This document shows, piece by piece, positions 28,250 through 37,076 of a DNA stretch of 64,000 nt (the stretch's first letter is position 1; each line of letters starts with the position of its first letter). The notes under the pieces were generated by a model. The model searched no databases and was not told the DNA's origin. It saw nothing but the letters and a program-made list of their open reading frames with translations. The translations under genes and the position numbers were made by a program. Where the stretch lies: contig NZ_FRDK01000002.1 in NCBI RefSeq assembly GCF_900143245.1, positions 496,001-560,000 on the forward strand, written 5' to 3'. This DNA comes from Flavobacterium fryxellicola (GTDB taxonomy: Bacteria; Bacteroidota; Bacteroidia; Flavobacteriales; Flavobacteriaceae).

Positions 28250-29560
28250 TTATGCGCGTACAATATTAGCTCCAATAGCTCTCAATCGTTCATCTATTCG
28301 CTCGTACCCTCTATCGATTTGCTCAATATTTTGAATGATACTCGTTCCTTTAGCAGAAAGTGCCGCAATCAATAAAGAGATTCCCGCACGAATATCTGGC
28401 GACGACATGGTTGTTGCTTTTAATTGTGATTTAAAATCATGTCCCATAACAACGGCACGATGTGGATCACAAAGCATGATTTTTGCTCCCATGTCAATCA
28501 GTTTATCAACAAAAAACAACCTACTTTCAAACATTTTTTGATGGATTAAAATATCCCCTTTTGCTTGCGTGGCCACTACGAGAACAATACTCAATAAATC
28601 TGGTGTAAATCCAGGCCAAGGCGCATCAGCAATTGTTAATATAGAACCATCAATATCAGTTTTTACTTCATAACCATCTACGTGAGCAGGAATGAAAATA
28701 TCATCTCCTCTGCGTTCTAATGTGATTCCTAATTTTCTAAATGTATTTGGGATTAATCCAAGGTTATCCCAGCTCACATCCTTTATCGTAATCTCAGATT
28801 TAGTCATAGCAGCCAGACCAATCCAACTTCCTATTTCGATCATATCAGGAAGAATTTTATGCTCGCAACCACCTAAACTTTCAACTCCTTCAATAGTCAA
28901 TAAGTTAGATCCTACACCTGTTATTTTAGCCCCCATAGAATTCAACATCTTGCATAGTTGCTGCAGGTAAGGCTCACAAGCAGCGTTGTAAACCGTTGTT
29001 TTTCCTTTGGCCAAAACAGCAGCCATAACAATATTAGCGGTGCCGGTCACAGATGCTTCATCCAGTAACATAGCAGCACCTTTTAATCCTTTAGGCGCTT
29101 CTACCCCATAAAAATGATCTTCCCTATTGTAACGAAATTTGGCACCAAGATTTATGAATCCTTCAAAATGGGTATCTAATCGTCTGCGTCCTATTTTATC
29201 TCCACCTGGTTTTGGAATGTATCCTTTACCAAATCGTGCTAAAAGTGGTCCAACAATCATAATAGAGCCTCGTAATGACCCGCCTTCTTTCTTGAATGCC
29301 TCTGTTTCCAGGTACTGTATATTCACTTCGTCTGCTTGAAAAGTATACGAGCCAGATCCGTTTTTTTGGATTTTAACTCCTAAATTTCCTAAAAGCGTAA
29401 TTAGTTTATTGATGTCAATAATATCCGGAATATTATTGATAATCACTTTTTCAGGAGTTAAAAGAACGGCACATAAAATTTGTAACGCTTCATTTTTGGC
29501 TCCTTGTGGCGTGATTTCTCCTTTAAGACTAATGCCGCCTTCTATTTTAAAAATTCCCAT
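28250..29560 (-). CDS. murA: UDP-N-acetylglucosamine 1-carboxyvinyltransferase (MurA), Asp variant
   Basis: A 436-aa cytoplasmic enzyme catalysing the first committed peptidoglycan step, enolpyruvyl transfer from PEP to UDP-GlcNAc. Two inside-out alpha/beta domains are visible, with KNEALQILCAVLL at the N-terminus and DIRAGISLLIAALSAKG near the C-terminus. The active-site loop reads PKPGGDKIGRRRLDTH, so residue 121 is Asp where E. coli MurA has Cys115. That substitution is known in other bacteria to keep activity but block fosfomycin alkylation. It lies 79 nt downstream of DUF4290 on the same strand. Confidence 0.96.
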   Translation of the reverse strand: MGIFKIEGGISLKGEITPQGAKNEALQILCAVLLTPEKVIINNIPDIIDINKLITLLGNLGVKIQKNGSGSYTFQADEVNIQYLETEAFKKEGGSLRGSIMIVGPLLARFGKGYIPKPGGDKIGRRRLDTHFEGFINLGAKFRYNREDHFYGVEAPKGLKGAAMLLDEASVTGTANIVMAAVLAKGKTTVYNAACEPYLQQLCKMLNSMGAKITGVGSNLLTIEGVESLGGCEHKILPDMIEIGSWIGLAAMTKSEITIKDVSWDNLGLIPNTFRKLGITLERRGDDIFIPAHVDGYEVKTDIDGSILTIADAPWPGFTPDLLSIVLVVATQAKGDILIHQKMFESRLFFVDKLIDMGAKIMLCDPHRAVVMGHDFKSQLKATTMSSPDIRAGISLLIAALSAKGTSIIQNIEQIDRGYERIDERLRAIGANIVRA

Positions 29561-29639
29561 TTTTTTTAGGTTATGGATTATCGGGCATGGGTTGTGAGTT
29601 GCTACTTAAAGAACAAATAACTTATGACCAATAACTGTT

Positions 29640-30365
29640 TTACAAAGGTTTTCTGTTTTGGTTTTTGTGCACTGGATTTGGTTTTCCCGTTTTTGTATTC
29701 TTATTACTAAGAATTTTGGGTTGTCCTACCGGCAAGATTTTATTAGAAACCCGTTTATTGGTGCGTAACAAATCAGTGGTATTTAATAATTCTTCGGTGC
29801 TTTGAATCAAATTCAACTTGCCATCGGACAATTCATATAAATGTTCAAAAATAACATCATCTTTTACAGTGTCTTTGTTCCAACTCAAATAGGACTTTTT
29901 CATGTGATTAGCGATTACTTTCACTAAAGCGCTTTTCATCTCACCATCCTCCCATTTATTGGCTACATCAATCATGTATTTAATGTTGTTGCCGTAGTAC
30001 CTGTATTTGGGAAAATTCTGCGGGTATTTCAGGACATCCGGTTTTAATTGCAACACCTCGCGGGAAGGAATTGGATATGGAGAATCAGCATCCAATTTAA
30101 AATCAGACATAATAAAAAGTTGATCCCACAATTTGTGCTGAAAATCAAGAACATCACGCAAATGAGGATTCAAACTACCCATAACCTGAATAATGTATTT
30201 TGCCGCTTTGTTGCGTTCAACACTATCTTCAATTTGAGTGGCTTGATCAATCAATTTCTGCAAATGGCGGCCATATTCTGGAATGATTAAATGCGATCGC
30301 TCTGCATTGTATTCCAAATGATGCACCACATCGTTCGAGTTTTCTTTAATATATTTTGAATTCAT
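29640..30365 (-). CDS. DUF4290 protein
   Basis: A 241-aa cytoplasmic, mostly helical protein of the DUF4290 family (LEYNAERSHLIIPEYGRHLQKLID, then RYYGNNIKYMIDVANKWEDG). Found next to murA across Bacteroidota. The C-terminus is Lys/Asn rich (NKNTKTGKPNPVHKNQNRKPL) and likely disordered. The function is unknown; the conserved pairing hints at the cell envelope. Confidence 0.88.
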   Translation of the reverse strand: MNSKYIKENSNDVVHHLEYNAERSHLIIPEYGRHLQKLIDQATQIEDSVERNKAAKYIIQVMGSLNPHLRDVLDFQHKLWDQLFIMSDFKLDADSPYPIPSREVLQLKPDVLKYPQNFPKYRYYGNNIKYMIDVANKWEDGEMKSALVKVIANHMKKSYLSWNKDTVKDDVIFEHLYELSDGKLNLIQSTEELLNTTDLLRTNKRVSNKILPVGQPKILSNKNTKTGKPNPVHKNQNRKPL

Positions 30366-30452
30366 ATTCGAATGTATCTGTTTTGATTCGTATGTTTTTT
30401 TTCGAAAATTAGTAGTATTCGAACATAGTTCCTCAACTATTTTAGTATGTAT

Positions 30453-30737
30453 CTAAAGGGAAATAATTCCTTTTATTGTAGAAACTTCTAGGTATTTATC
30501 TACTATTTCTTGTGAATTTTTCACGGTGACATCTACAGATATGCTGGTAAACTTCCCTGTCTTGGATTTTGTAGTTTTTATAACCGAACCCATGCAATCA
30601 AAAGCCAACTCAACACGTTCTACATTATCACTTTCTGTTGGTACAATAAATTTAAATAAGTATTCTGCTGGCCATGTATTACTCATATCCAACTCTACTT
30701 TCAATCTATCATAAAATTCTTCGGTCTTCTTGTCCAT
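30453..30737 (-). CDS. DUF493 (YbeD-like) protein
   Basis: A 94-aa protein with the ACT-like DUF493 fold: EFYDRLKVELDMSNTWPAEYLFKFIVP and GKFTSISVDVTVKNSQEIVDKYLEVSTIKGIISL. Its role is unknown; E. coli YbeD is near lipoylation genes, which is not the case here. It is divergent from the AAA ATPase gene; a TATATTTG box on the minus strand (30758-30765) lies 21 nt upstream. Confidence 0.88.
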   Translation of the reverse strand: MDKKTEEFYDRLKVELDMSNTWPAEYLFKFIVPTESDNVERVELAFDCMGSVIKTTKSKTGKFTSISVDVTVKNSQEIVDKYLEVSTIKGIISL

Positions 30738-30859
30738 TTTCTATTTAAAAATAAAGGCAAATATACTGTTTCAAACGTACATTATGAATTTTGAATTATG
30801 ATTTTTTACCGAAACGCATTTTAAAAGCAATGATTTTTTCAAATCCCAATAAGTTTAAG

Positions 30860-30867
30860 TAAATTTG
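30860..30867 (+). promoter_or_regulatory. -7 box upstream of the AAA ATPase gene
   Basis: TAAATTTG matches TAnnTTTG. The start codon (GTG, 30885) is only 17 nt downstream, so the leader would be about 10 nt. Confidence 0.45.
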
Positions 30868-30884
30868 CCCCTTATTTTTTAAAA

Positions 30885-31424
30885 GTGCAAAAAGAAATCA
30901 TAGTTATTATTGGCGGTCCCGGAACAGGTAAAACAACTATCATCGGCGGATTGGTCGCTAAGGGACATTGCTGTTACCCTGAAATTTCTCGGGAAGTTAC
31001 TTTGGAAGCAAAAAAACAAGGAATCGAACAACTTTTTCTTGAAAAACCTTTGTTATTCAGCGAATTACTGCTTGAGGGACGAAAGAAACAATTTTATAAT
31101 GCTACCAAAGAGCCTCATGAAATTGTATTCATCGACCGTGGGATTCCAGATGTTTTAGCGTACATGCATTATATTGGCGACAGCTATCCAGCCACTTTTG
31201 ATATAGCCTGTCGTGAACATACCTATTCAAAAATTTTCATTCTTCCGCCATGGGAAGAAATTTATATCAGCGACGATGAACGTTATGAAAACTTTGAACA
31301 AGCCAAACTTATCTACAATCATCTAACGGAAACGTATCAAAATTACGGCTACAATCTTATAGAAGTGCCAAAAGATACGATGGATAACCGAATTCTTTTT
31401 ATCTTAGATGAAATTTCTAGATAA
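30885..31424 (+). CDS. Small AAA ATPase (AAA_28 type)
   Basis: A 179-aa protein with Walker A GGPGTGKTT at residues 9-17, then CYPEISREV and a conserved FIDRGIPDVLAYMHY (about 84-98; Walker B-like). This is the AAA_28 group of P-loop NTPases, kinase-like and of unknown substrate. It begins with GTG; MQKEIIVIIGG is the right length for the first strand of the P-loop fold. It is followed 57 nt later by recQ and may be co-transcribed with it. Confidence 0.8.
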   Translation: MQKEIIVIIGGPGTGKTTIIGGLVAKGHCCYPEISREVTLEAKKQGIEQLFLEKPLLFSELLLEGRKKQFYNATKEPHEIVFIDRGIPDVLAYMHYIGDSYPATFDIACREHTYSKIFILPPWEEIYISDDERYENFEQAKLIYNHLTETYQNYGYNLIEVPKDTMDNRILFILDEISR

Positions 31425-31481
31425 CTCACATGTTTAGAATTTACGATTGAGGATGTTTTAATGGACTGAAACGGGTAATCT

Positions 31482-33377
31482 ATGCAAGAAGCAGTAGCAA
31501 TTCTTCAAAAATATTGGAAACACGACAAATTCAGGTCGCTTCAAAACGAAATCATCAACTCCGTTTTGAGCGGTCACGATACTTTTGCATTGATGCCTAC
31601 CGGCGGCGGTAAATCAGTTTGTTTTCAAATTCCGGCTTTAATGAACGAGGGCATTTGTTTGGTAATCTCGCCTTTGGTAGCGTTAATGAAAGATCAAGTT
31701 GCTAATTTGCAAAAGCGAAACATCAAAGCTATAGCATTGACCGGCGGCATTCGATCCGAAGAAATGATAGATTTACTGGACAATTGTCAATTTGGAAATT
31801 ATAAATTTCTCTATTTATCACCAGAACGATTACAATCGGATTGGATATTGGAAAGAATAAAAAATCTTCCCATAAATTTAATAACTATCGATGAAGCGCA
31901 TTGCGTATCACAGTGGGGACATGATTTTCGACCCGCTTATTTAAAAATTTCAGCATTAAAAAAACATTTTCCAAAAACTCCTTTTTTAGCGCTTACCGCC
32001 ACTGCAACACCCAGAGTCAAAGAAGACATCATTAAGGAGTTAGGATTGCAGGAACCGCTTATTTTCGAGAAATCATTTGCAAGGGAAAATATTGCTTATA
32101 TGGTTTTTGAAGTAGAAGACAAACTATTTAGAATAGAACAAATCCTAAAGAAAAATCCACAACCCTCAATAATCTATGTGCGAAACCGAAAATCATGCCT
32201 TGAAATTTCGTCACAATTACAAGCATTAGGATTCAGCGCCACCTATTATCACGGAGGACTTTCATCCAAAGAAAAAGACAAAAACATGCAGTCCTGGATG
32301 CAGGAAAAAGTACAAGTGATTGTGGCTACCAATGCTTTTGGAATGGGAATTGACAAAGCCAATGTAAAAACCGTTATTCACATCCAACTGCCAGAAAACA
32401 TAGAAAACTATTATCAGGAAGCGGGACGCGCAGGAAGAAATGGAGAAAGAGCGTTTGCACTATTATTGACCAGTCCGTCTGATAGTATTCAGGCCGAAAA
32501 TCAATTTATGAATATCCTTCCAGATAAAAAGTTTTTGAATCTAATGTACCTCAAGCTGAATAACTATTTTCAAATCGCTTATGGAGAAGGCATTGATGAG
32601 CAGTTTACCTTCAACTTGCACCATTTTTGTTTAAAATATGAATTCCCCACTTTGAAAACCTACAATGCACTGCAATTTTTGGATAGACAAGGAATTATTA
32701 ACTTGTCCCAAGAGTTTTCAGAAAAAATTACCTTACAATTCCTTATTTCTTCCAAAGAAGTGATTCGGTATATAAGTTTAAACCCGAACGATGAAGAAAT
32801 CATTCTGGCTGTTTTGCGCACTTATCCGGGAATTTATGAAATGCAAACTGCGTTCAATTTACAATTGATTGCCAAAAAATCAAACCATAAGGAATCTGAA
32901 ATACAAGCCGTTTTACATAAATTAAAAGAAAAAGAAATTATAGACTATCATTCTAAAAACAATGATGCAACCTTAATTTTCAATGAAGTACGAGAAGATG
33001 ACCGCACGATAAACAGGGTTGCTAAACATTTAGAGAATCAAAACCAGTTAAAAAAAGAGCAACTACAATCCGTCATTCATTACGTAAATGAGAAAGGAGC
33101 TTGTAAAAACAAGTTAATTCTAGACTATTTTGGTGAAAAAACAACGGTTGATTGCGGTATTTGTTCATTTTGCATCACCAAGAAAATTAAGAAAAAAGAT
33201 ACTACGCTACTTTCTAAAGAAATTATTACGTTACTGCAAGCCGAAGATTTAAATTCAAGAGCTATTCAAAACAAGACTAAAAACAGTCCAGACGAAGTTA
33301 TCTTTGTGCTTCAGAATTTATTAGAAAACAATACTATTTTGGTTAAGCCAAATAACAAATACACCTTAAGATCATAA
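31482..33377 (+). CDS. RecQ-family ATP-dependent DNA helicase
   Basis: A 631-aa 3'-5' DNA helicase. Motif 0 (FRSLQNEIINSV), motif I PTGGGKSVCFQIP, motif II DEAHCVSQWGHDFRP and motif VI EAGRAGRNGERAFA are all present. The zinc-binding cysteines are in GACKNKLIL and DCGICSFC. There is a winged-helix RQC-like part, but I do not see a clear HRDC domain. It works in recombination and fork repair. The stop overlaps the fmt start by one base (ATAATGG). Confidence 0.93.
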   Translation: MQEAVAILQKYWKHDKFRSLQNEIINSVLSGHDTFALMPTGGGKSVCFQIPALMNEGICLVISPLVALMKDQVANLQKRNIKAIALTGGIRSEEMIDLLDNCQFGNYKFLYLSPERLQSDWILERIKNLPINLITIDEAHCVSQWGHDFRPAYLKISALKKHFPKTPFLALTATATPRVKEDIIKELGLQEPLIFEKSFARENIAYMVFEVEDKLFRIEQILKKNPQPSIIYVRNRKSCLEISSQLQALGFSATYYHGGLSSKEKDKNMQSWMQEKVQVIVATNAFGMGIDKANVKTVIHIQLPENIENYYQEAGRAGRNGERAFALLLTSPSDSIQAENQFMNILPDKKFLNLMYLKLNNYFQIAYGEGIDEQFTFNLHHFCLKYEFPTLKTYNALQFLDRQGIINLSQEFSEKITLQFLISSKEVIRYISLNPNDEEIILAVLRTYPGIYEMQTAFNLQLIAKKSNHKESEIQAVLHKLKEKEIIDYHSKNNDATLIFNEVREDDRTINRVAKHLENQNQLKKEQLQSVIHYVNEKGACKNKLILDYFGEKTTVDCGICSFCITKKIKKKDTTLLSKEIITLLQAEDLNSRAIQNKTKNSPDEVIFVLQNLLENNTILVKPNNKYTLRS

Positions 33378-34324
33378 TGGAAAAATTACGAATTATTTTT
33401 ATGGGAACACCTGAATTTGCCGTTGGAATTCTGGACACAATTATCCAAAATAACTATGACGTTGTTGGGGTTATTACCGCTGCGGACAAACCAGCTGGTC
33501 GGGGACAAAAATTAAAATATTCCGCTGTAAAAGAATACGCATTGGCTAACAACCTTACATTATTGCAGCCTATCAGTTTAAAAGAGGAGACTTTTCTTGC
33601 TGAACTAAAAGCATTAAATGCTAACCTGCAAATTGTAGTCGCCTTTAGAATGTTACCAAAAGTAGTATGGGAAATGCCGTCTTTAGGTACTTTTAACCTT
33701 CATGCCTCACTCCTACCTAATTATCGTGGTGCCGCCCCTATAAATTGGGCTATAATAAACGGCGAAATTAAAACGGGCGTCACCACCTTTTTTATTGATG
33801 ATAAAATTGATACTGGCGCAATGATTTTAAGTTCGGAAATACCCATTGCTGCAAACGAAAACGCAGGTCAACTACACGATCGATTAATGGACTTGGGAAG
33901 TAAAACCGTCGTTGAAACCCTTGAAATGATCGAAAAAGGAAATGTAACCACGATGGTCCAGAAAGACAACGCTAGTATAAAAACAGCGTACAAACTCGAC
34001 AAGGAGAATTGCAAAATCGACTGGACAAAATCAGCTTTGGAAATAAACAATTTGATACGAGGTTTAAGTCCTTATCCTTCGGCATGGTGCTTTTTTTCAG
34101 ATAAAAATGAAGAATGGAATGTTAAAATATACGACGCCAGAATTAGTACTGAGGAACACAATTACGCCATTGGGAGTTTAATTTGTACCAAAAAAGAAAT
34201 GAAGGTTGCGGTAAAAAACGGATTTATCCAAATACTTCAGCTACAGTTTCCAGGCAAAAAGAAAATGAGTACTCCAGAATTACTAAATGGGCTTTCATTT
34301 TCAGTTAATGCAAAAGCCTATTAA
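33377..34324 (+). CDS. fmt: Methionyl-tRNA formyltransferase
   Basis: A 315-aa enzyme formylating Met-tRNAfMet with 10-formyl-THF. The start IIFMGTPEFAVGILD, the SLLPNYRGAAPINWAIINGE loop (catalytic Asn/His/Asp region) and DTGAMILSS are diagnostic. The C-terminal beta-barrel tRNA-binding domain follows (about 210-315). The length is normal. The start overlaps the recQ stop, so it is translationally coupled to it. Confidence 0.97.
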   Translation: MEKLRIIFMGTPEFAVGILDTIIQNNYDVVGVITAADKPAGRGQKLKYSAVKEYALANNLTLLQPISLKEETFLAELKALNANLQIVVAFRMLPKVVWEMPSLGTFNLHASLLPNYRGAAPINWAIINGEIKTGVTTFFIDDKIDTGAMILSSEIPIAANENAGQLHDRLMDLGSKTVVETLEMIEKGNVTTMVQKDNASIKTAYKLDKENCKIDWTKSALEINNLIRGLSPYPSAWCFFSDKNEEWNVKIYDARISTEEHNYAIGSLICTKKEMKVAVKNGFIQILQLQFPGKKKMSTPELLNGLSFSVNAKAY

Positions 34325-34356
34325 AGTCAACAAAAACGGGGTTTTTTTGACTTTAA
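34321..34356 (+). terminator. fmt terminator
   Basis: TTAAAGTCAA (34321-34330) pairs with TTGACTTTAA (34347-34356), and CAAAAAC with GTTTTTT inside. The stop codon lies in the left arm. Confidence 0.8.
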
Positions 34357-34429
34357 CCAGAAATAATCGTTGATTTATGAACAAAAAAATTAAGTTATCA
34401 ACAAAATAAACTAAATTAACACAAAACAC

Positions 34430-34459
34430 TTGCAAGGAACGTATTTCCTATTAAATTTG
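34430..34459 (+). promoter_or_regulatory. HU gene promoter
   Basis: TTG (34430-34432), 19 nt, TAAATTTG (34452-34459). The ATG at 34503 follows a leader of about 38 nt. Confidence 0.72.
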
Positions 34460-34502
34460 TGTATTAACAATTTTTTATAACCAACAATTAATAACTATTA
34501 TT

Positions 34503-34775
34503 ATGAACAAATCAGAATTAATCGATGCTATCGCTGCTGATGCAGGAATAACAAAAGCTGCAGCAAAATTAGCTTTAGAGTCATTTTTAGGAAACGTAGG
34601 AGGTACTTTGAAAAACGGTGGAAGAGTATCTTTAGTAGGTTTCGGATCATGGTCTGTTTCTGCTAGAGCTGCAAGAGACGGTAGAAATCCTCAAACAGGA
34701 AAAACTATCCAAATCGCTGCTAAAAATGTAGTGAAATTTAAAGCAGGTGCAGAATTAGAAGGTGCGGTAAACTAG
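34503..34775 (+). CDS. HU-family DNA-binding protein
   Basis: A 90-aa nucleoid protein. MNKSELIDAIAADAGITKAAA opens the fold, and the DNA-binding arm contains GRNPQTGKTIQIAAKNVVKFKAG, the family signature around the intercalating Pro. It binds and bends DNA as a dimer. It has its own promoter and terminator, as expected for an abundant protein. Confidence 0.97.
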   Translation: MNKSELIDAIAADAGITKAAAKLALESFLGNVGGTLKNGGRVSLVGFGSWSVSARAARDGRNPQTGKTIQIAAKNVVKFKAGAELEGAVN

Positions 34776-34797
34776 TTTTAGTTCCCCCTATATAAGC

Positions 34798-34827
34798 AAA
34801 ACCTTCCATCTGGAAGGTTTTTTTATA
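34798..34827 (+). terminator. HU gene terminator
   Basis: Perfect 10-bp stem AAAACCTTCC (34798-34807), ATCT loop, GGAAGGTTTT (34812-34821), then T-run. Confidence 0.92.
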
Positions 34828-34893
34828 CGTTTCAACGATTTTATTTGGCATAATAATAATAAAAAACTTAAATTTAATAAAAAATCTACTCCG

Positions 34894-35454
34894 ATGATCA
34901 CAGATAAATTAAAAAAAGGATATTTGCTTATAGCAGAGCCTACGATAATAGGGGATTTGTCGTTCAATAGATCGGTAATTTTATTAGCTGACTATAACGA
35001 AGAGGGGTCCGTTGGTTTTATTATTAATAAACCTTTAAAGTACACGATACACGATTTGATACCAGATATTGAGGCACGCTTTAAGATTTACAATGGTGGT
35101 CCCGTGGAACAAGACAATCTTTATTTTATCCATAACATCCCAGAACTGATTCCCAACAGTATTGAGATATCGAATGGAATTTATTGGGGAGGAGATTTCG
35201 AATCTACAAAAGAACTGATCAACAAAGGAGAAATAAGCAATGATAACATCCGATTCTTTTTAGGGTATACCGGCTGGCATGAAAATCAATTAGAAAGCGA
35301 AATGGAAAGTAATTCATGGATCATCACCGCAAATAGTTACGAGAACAAAATTATAGGAAAATCAGCTACGCACTTCTGGAAAGAGCAAATCATGGAATTA
35401 GGCGGAGAATATGTCATTTGGTCAAATGCACCAGAAAATCCATACCTAAATTAG
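34894..35454 (+). CDS. YqgE/AlgH family protein
   Basis: A 186-aa cytoplasmic protein. KGYLLIAEPTIIGDLSFNRSVILL, EEGSVGFIINKP and GGPVEQDNLYFIH are the conserved YqgE/AlgH motifs. The molecular function is unsettled; in Pseudomonas AlgH affects alginate regulation. The 3' end overlaps the convergent aminotransferase gene by 4 bp. Confidence 0.93.
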   Translation: MITDKLKKGYLLIAEPTIIGDLSFNRSVILLADYNEEGSVGFIINKPLKYTIHDLIPDIEARFKIYNGGPVEQDNLYFIHNIPELIPNSIEISNGIYWGGDFESTKELINKGEISNDNIRFFLGYTGWHENQLESEMESNSWIITANSYENKIIGKSATHFWKEQIMELGGEYVIWSNAPENPYLN

Positions 35455-36290
35455 GTATTCCTAATCATTTCATTAAGTTTTTCTAACAGTTGCATCGCTG
35501 TATTCGTTTCAAAACTCTTTTTACGGTATTGGGTTATCGGTTGAATTCCTTTTATAACATTGGTAACAAATAATTCATCTGCTTTTTGAAGGTCAAACGG
35601 AGAGATGACTGCCTCCTGCACCTCTAAATTTTCCATTTTTTTAGCCAAATTTAGAATTTGTCTTCTCATTACACCATTTAAGCATCCTTCAGAAACGGGC
35701 GGCGTAATCAATTTATCGCCTAGTAACATAAAGATATTTCCTTGCAAGGCCTCAACTACGTTTTTACTATCATTTAGCAATAAGCAATTGTCTAAACCAT
35801 TTTCATTTGCAAAAATGCTTCCTGTTATATTTATAATTTTATTGGTCGTTTTAATTGACGAAAGTAATTGTTTTGTGACATAGAAGTCCTTGTACAAATC
35901 TACTTCATACTTCTTTTTTTCAACTTCATATAAACTATTTTCAAGTGGCTGACTGTAAATTAGGAACGATATTGTATTATTTTGTGGTAAATAGTAGCCA
36001 CCATCATTTCTATAAACCGTAATACGAGCACGGGCTGAAGTCGAGAAACCATTTGCGGCTACCACCGAAAGAATTTGCTCTTCCAAATATTCCATAGTAA
36101 AATTCATGGGAATTTCCATTCGAACCACCCGCATAGAAGACATCAATCTAAAGTAATGATCTTCCAAAAAAAGAATTTTATTGTCTATTATTTTAACTGT
36201 TTCAAATACACCATCACCGTATAAAAAAGCACGGTTTTGGATCAATATATTGTCGTCCTGAGACACGATGGTTCCATTAAAATTAATCAT
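35451..36290 (-). CDS. Class IV PLP-dependent aminotransferase
   Basis: A 279-aa protein of the fold-type IV group (branched-chain aminotransferase, D-amino-acid transaminase, 4-amino-4-deoxychorismate lyase). Features: FLYGDGVFETVKI near the N-terminus, Arg and Tyr in the middle, a Lys in SSIKTTNK, and VVEALQGNIFMLLGDKLITPP with the PLP-phosphate loop. Length and wording fit PabC-like lyases, but the exact substrate is not decidable. The stop lies 4 bp inside the convergent YqgE gene. Confidence 0.85.
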   Translation of the reverse strand: MINFNGTIVSQDDNILIQNRAFLYGDGVFETVKIIDNKILFLEDHYFRLMSSMRVVRMEIPMNFTMEYLEEQILSVVAANGFSTSARARITVYRNDGGYYLPQNNTISFLIYSQPLENSLYEVEKKKYEVDLYKDFYVTKQLLSSIKTTNKIINITGSIFANENGLDNCLLLNDSKNVVEALQGNIFMLLGDKLITPPVSEGCLNGVMRRQILNLAKKMENLEVQEAVISPFDLQKADELFVTNVIKGIQPITQYRKKSFETNTAMQLLEKLNEMIRNT

Positions 36291-36291
36291 A

Positions 36292-36318
36292 AAAAAAGCC
36301 CTAAATTTTATTCAGGGC
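36292..36318 (-). terminator. Hairpin between START-like and aminotransferase genes
   Basis: GCCCT (36298-36302) pairs with AGGGC (36314-36318), and AAAT with ATTT inside; the minus-strand T-run runs up to the aminotransferase ATG. A TATATTTG box overlaps it (36318-36325), so it may also lie in the leader of that gene. Confidence 0.55.
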
Positions 36319-36345
36319 AAATATAAGTCATAAAATATGATTTTA

Positions 36346-36738
36346 CTACACAGAACCAATGAGATGTTTCAGATCCGAAATTTGATTTTCCCACAATAGT
36401 GTAGCTTCATCTACCTCATCTTTGTCAGCAAAATCAACAACCATTAAGGAAACGTCTTTGGTAAGTTCATCGACTAAGATATGCAATTCAAAAAAGTACT
36501 CGGTATCTTTACTGTTTTCATCAACCCATTTGAATTTCACCTTTTCACCTGTTTTCTTAGAGGCTAATCTTGCTTTTTCCTCGGAGTCATTCCAAATAAA
36601 AGTAAAGAATTCGCCACGAGAATTTACATTATCGGCAAACCATTCAGACAGACCTGATGGAGTCGATATATATTGATACAATAATTGAGGCGAGGAATTT
36701 ATGGGGAACTCGATTTCGTAACGTACTTTTTGATCCAT
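36346..36738 (-). CDS. START-like (SRPBCC) domain protein
   Basis: A 130-aa protein of the AHSA1/START-like family seen in Bacteroidota. KVRYEIEFPINSSPQLLYQYISTPSGLSEWFADNV and GEFFTFIWNDSEEKARL are the strand-helix motifs. The pocket could bind a hydrophobic ligand. The function is unknown. It is encoded just left of the tRNA-Met on the opposite strand and is not part of the element. Confidence 0.88.
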   Translation of the reverse strand: MDQKVRYEIEFPINSSPQLLYQYISTPSGLSEWFADNVNSRGEFFTFIWNDSEEKARLASKKTGEKVKFKWVDENSKDTEYFFELHILVDELTKDVSLMVVDFADKDEVDEATLLWENQISDLKHLIGSV

Positions 36739-36826
36739 GAGTTGCGTTTTATTTTTCCGAAATATATAGAATATAACTACAAAAAAAAAGTGTTTTGAAA
36801 AATATTTTTTTTTATTAAAAATATAC

Positions 36827-36856
36827 TTGCAAGCTCTAATATTATTTTTATATTTG
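36827..36856 (+). promoter_or_regulatory. tRNA-Met promoter
   Basis: TTG (36827-36829), 19 nt, TATATTTG (36849-36856). The mature tRNA starts 36 nt further down. The spacing equals that of the HU and zap promoters. Confidence 0.72.
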
Positions 36857-36892
36857 CACCCGCGTTCAAGGGCAGTATTCCTTGGAACATTT

Positions 36893-36966
36893 GGCGAGAT
36901 AGCTCAGTCGGTTAGAGCGCAGGATTCATAACCCTGAGGTCCCGAGTTCAAATCTCGGTCTCGCTA
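36893..36966 (+). tRNA. tRNA-Met (CAT anticodon), element attachment gene
   Basis: The sequence folds as a cloverleaf: acceptor GGCGAGA/TCTCGCT (G1:U72 wobble), D-arm GCTC/GAGC, anticodon arm with loop TTCATAA, T-arm CCGAG/CTCGG with TTCAAAT, discriminator A at 36966; 74 nt, no encoded CCA. The last anticodon-stem pair (A31:C39) is a mismatch. The CAT anticodon could also be an Ile2 tRNA, but the body looks like elongator Met. Its 3' half (from 36924) is part of the attL repeat. Confidence 0.93.
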
Positions 36967-36967
36967 C
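36924..36967 (+). repeat. attL: 44-bp direct repeat
   Basis: The 3' part of the tRNA (from the anticodon loop to one base beyond the discriminator) is repeated without mismatch at 55482-55525. The tRNA at attL stays complete, because the element supplies the 3' half. The crossover is inside this 44 bp, most likely in the anticodon or T-loop. Confidence 0.95.
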
Positions 36968-36986
36968 TAGATTAAAATCAATAAGC

Positions 36987-37020
36987 AAGCGGCTTCGTGT
37001 ACACGAAGCCGCTTTTTTTA
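36987..37020 (+). terminator. Perfect-palindrome terminator just after attL
   Basis: A 28-bp perfect palindrome (36987-37014, centre GTGTAC) followed by TTTTTT. It ends transcription of the tRNA and replaces the terminator now 18.6 kb away at 55535. It also contains a GTACACGA heptamer-like unit seen in the arm sites. Confidence 0.85.
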
Positions 37021-37049
37021 TGGAATCAATTTCACTACTTTTACGTGCC

Positions 37050-37067
37050 GTACACGTTTCCGTACAC
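37050..37067 (+). repeat. Left copy of an 18-bp bipartite end repeat
   Basis: GTACACGTTTCCGTACAC: two GTACAC units 11 bp apart. The right copy at 55403-55420 differs at one position. The most likely use is integrase arm-site or excisionase binding. Confidence 0.65.
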
Positions 37068-37076
37068 GATTTACCT

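Noticed and set aside
37020..37076. Upstream ATG of the integrase frame
   Set aside because: The stretch carries the 18-bp end repeat and follows the palindrome directly; the family-like start is at 37077.
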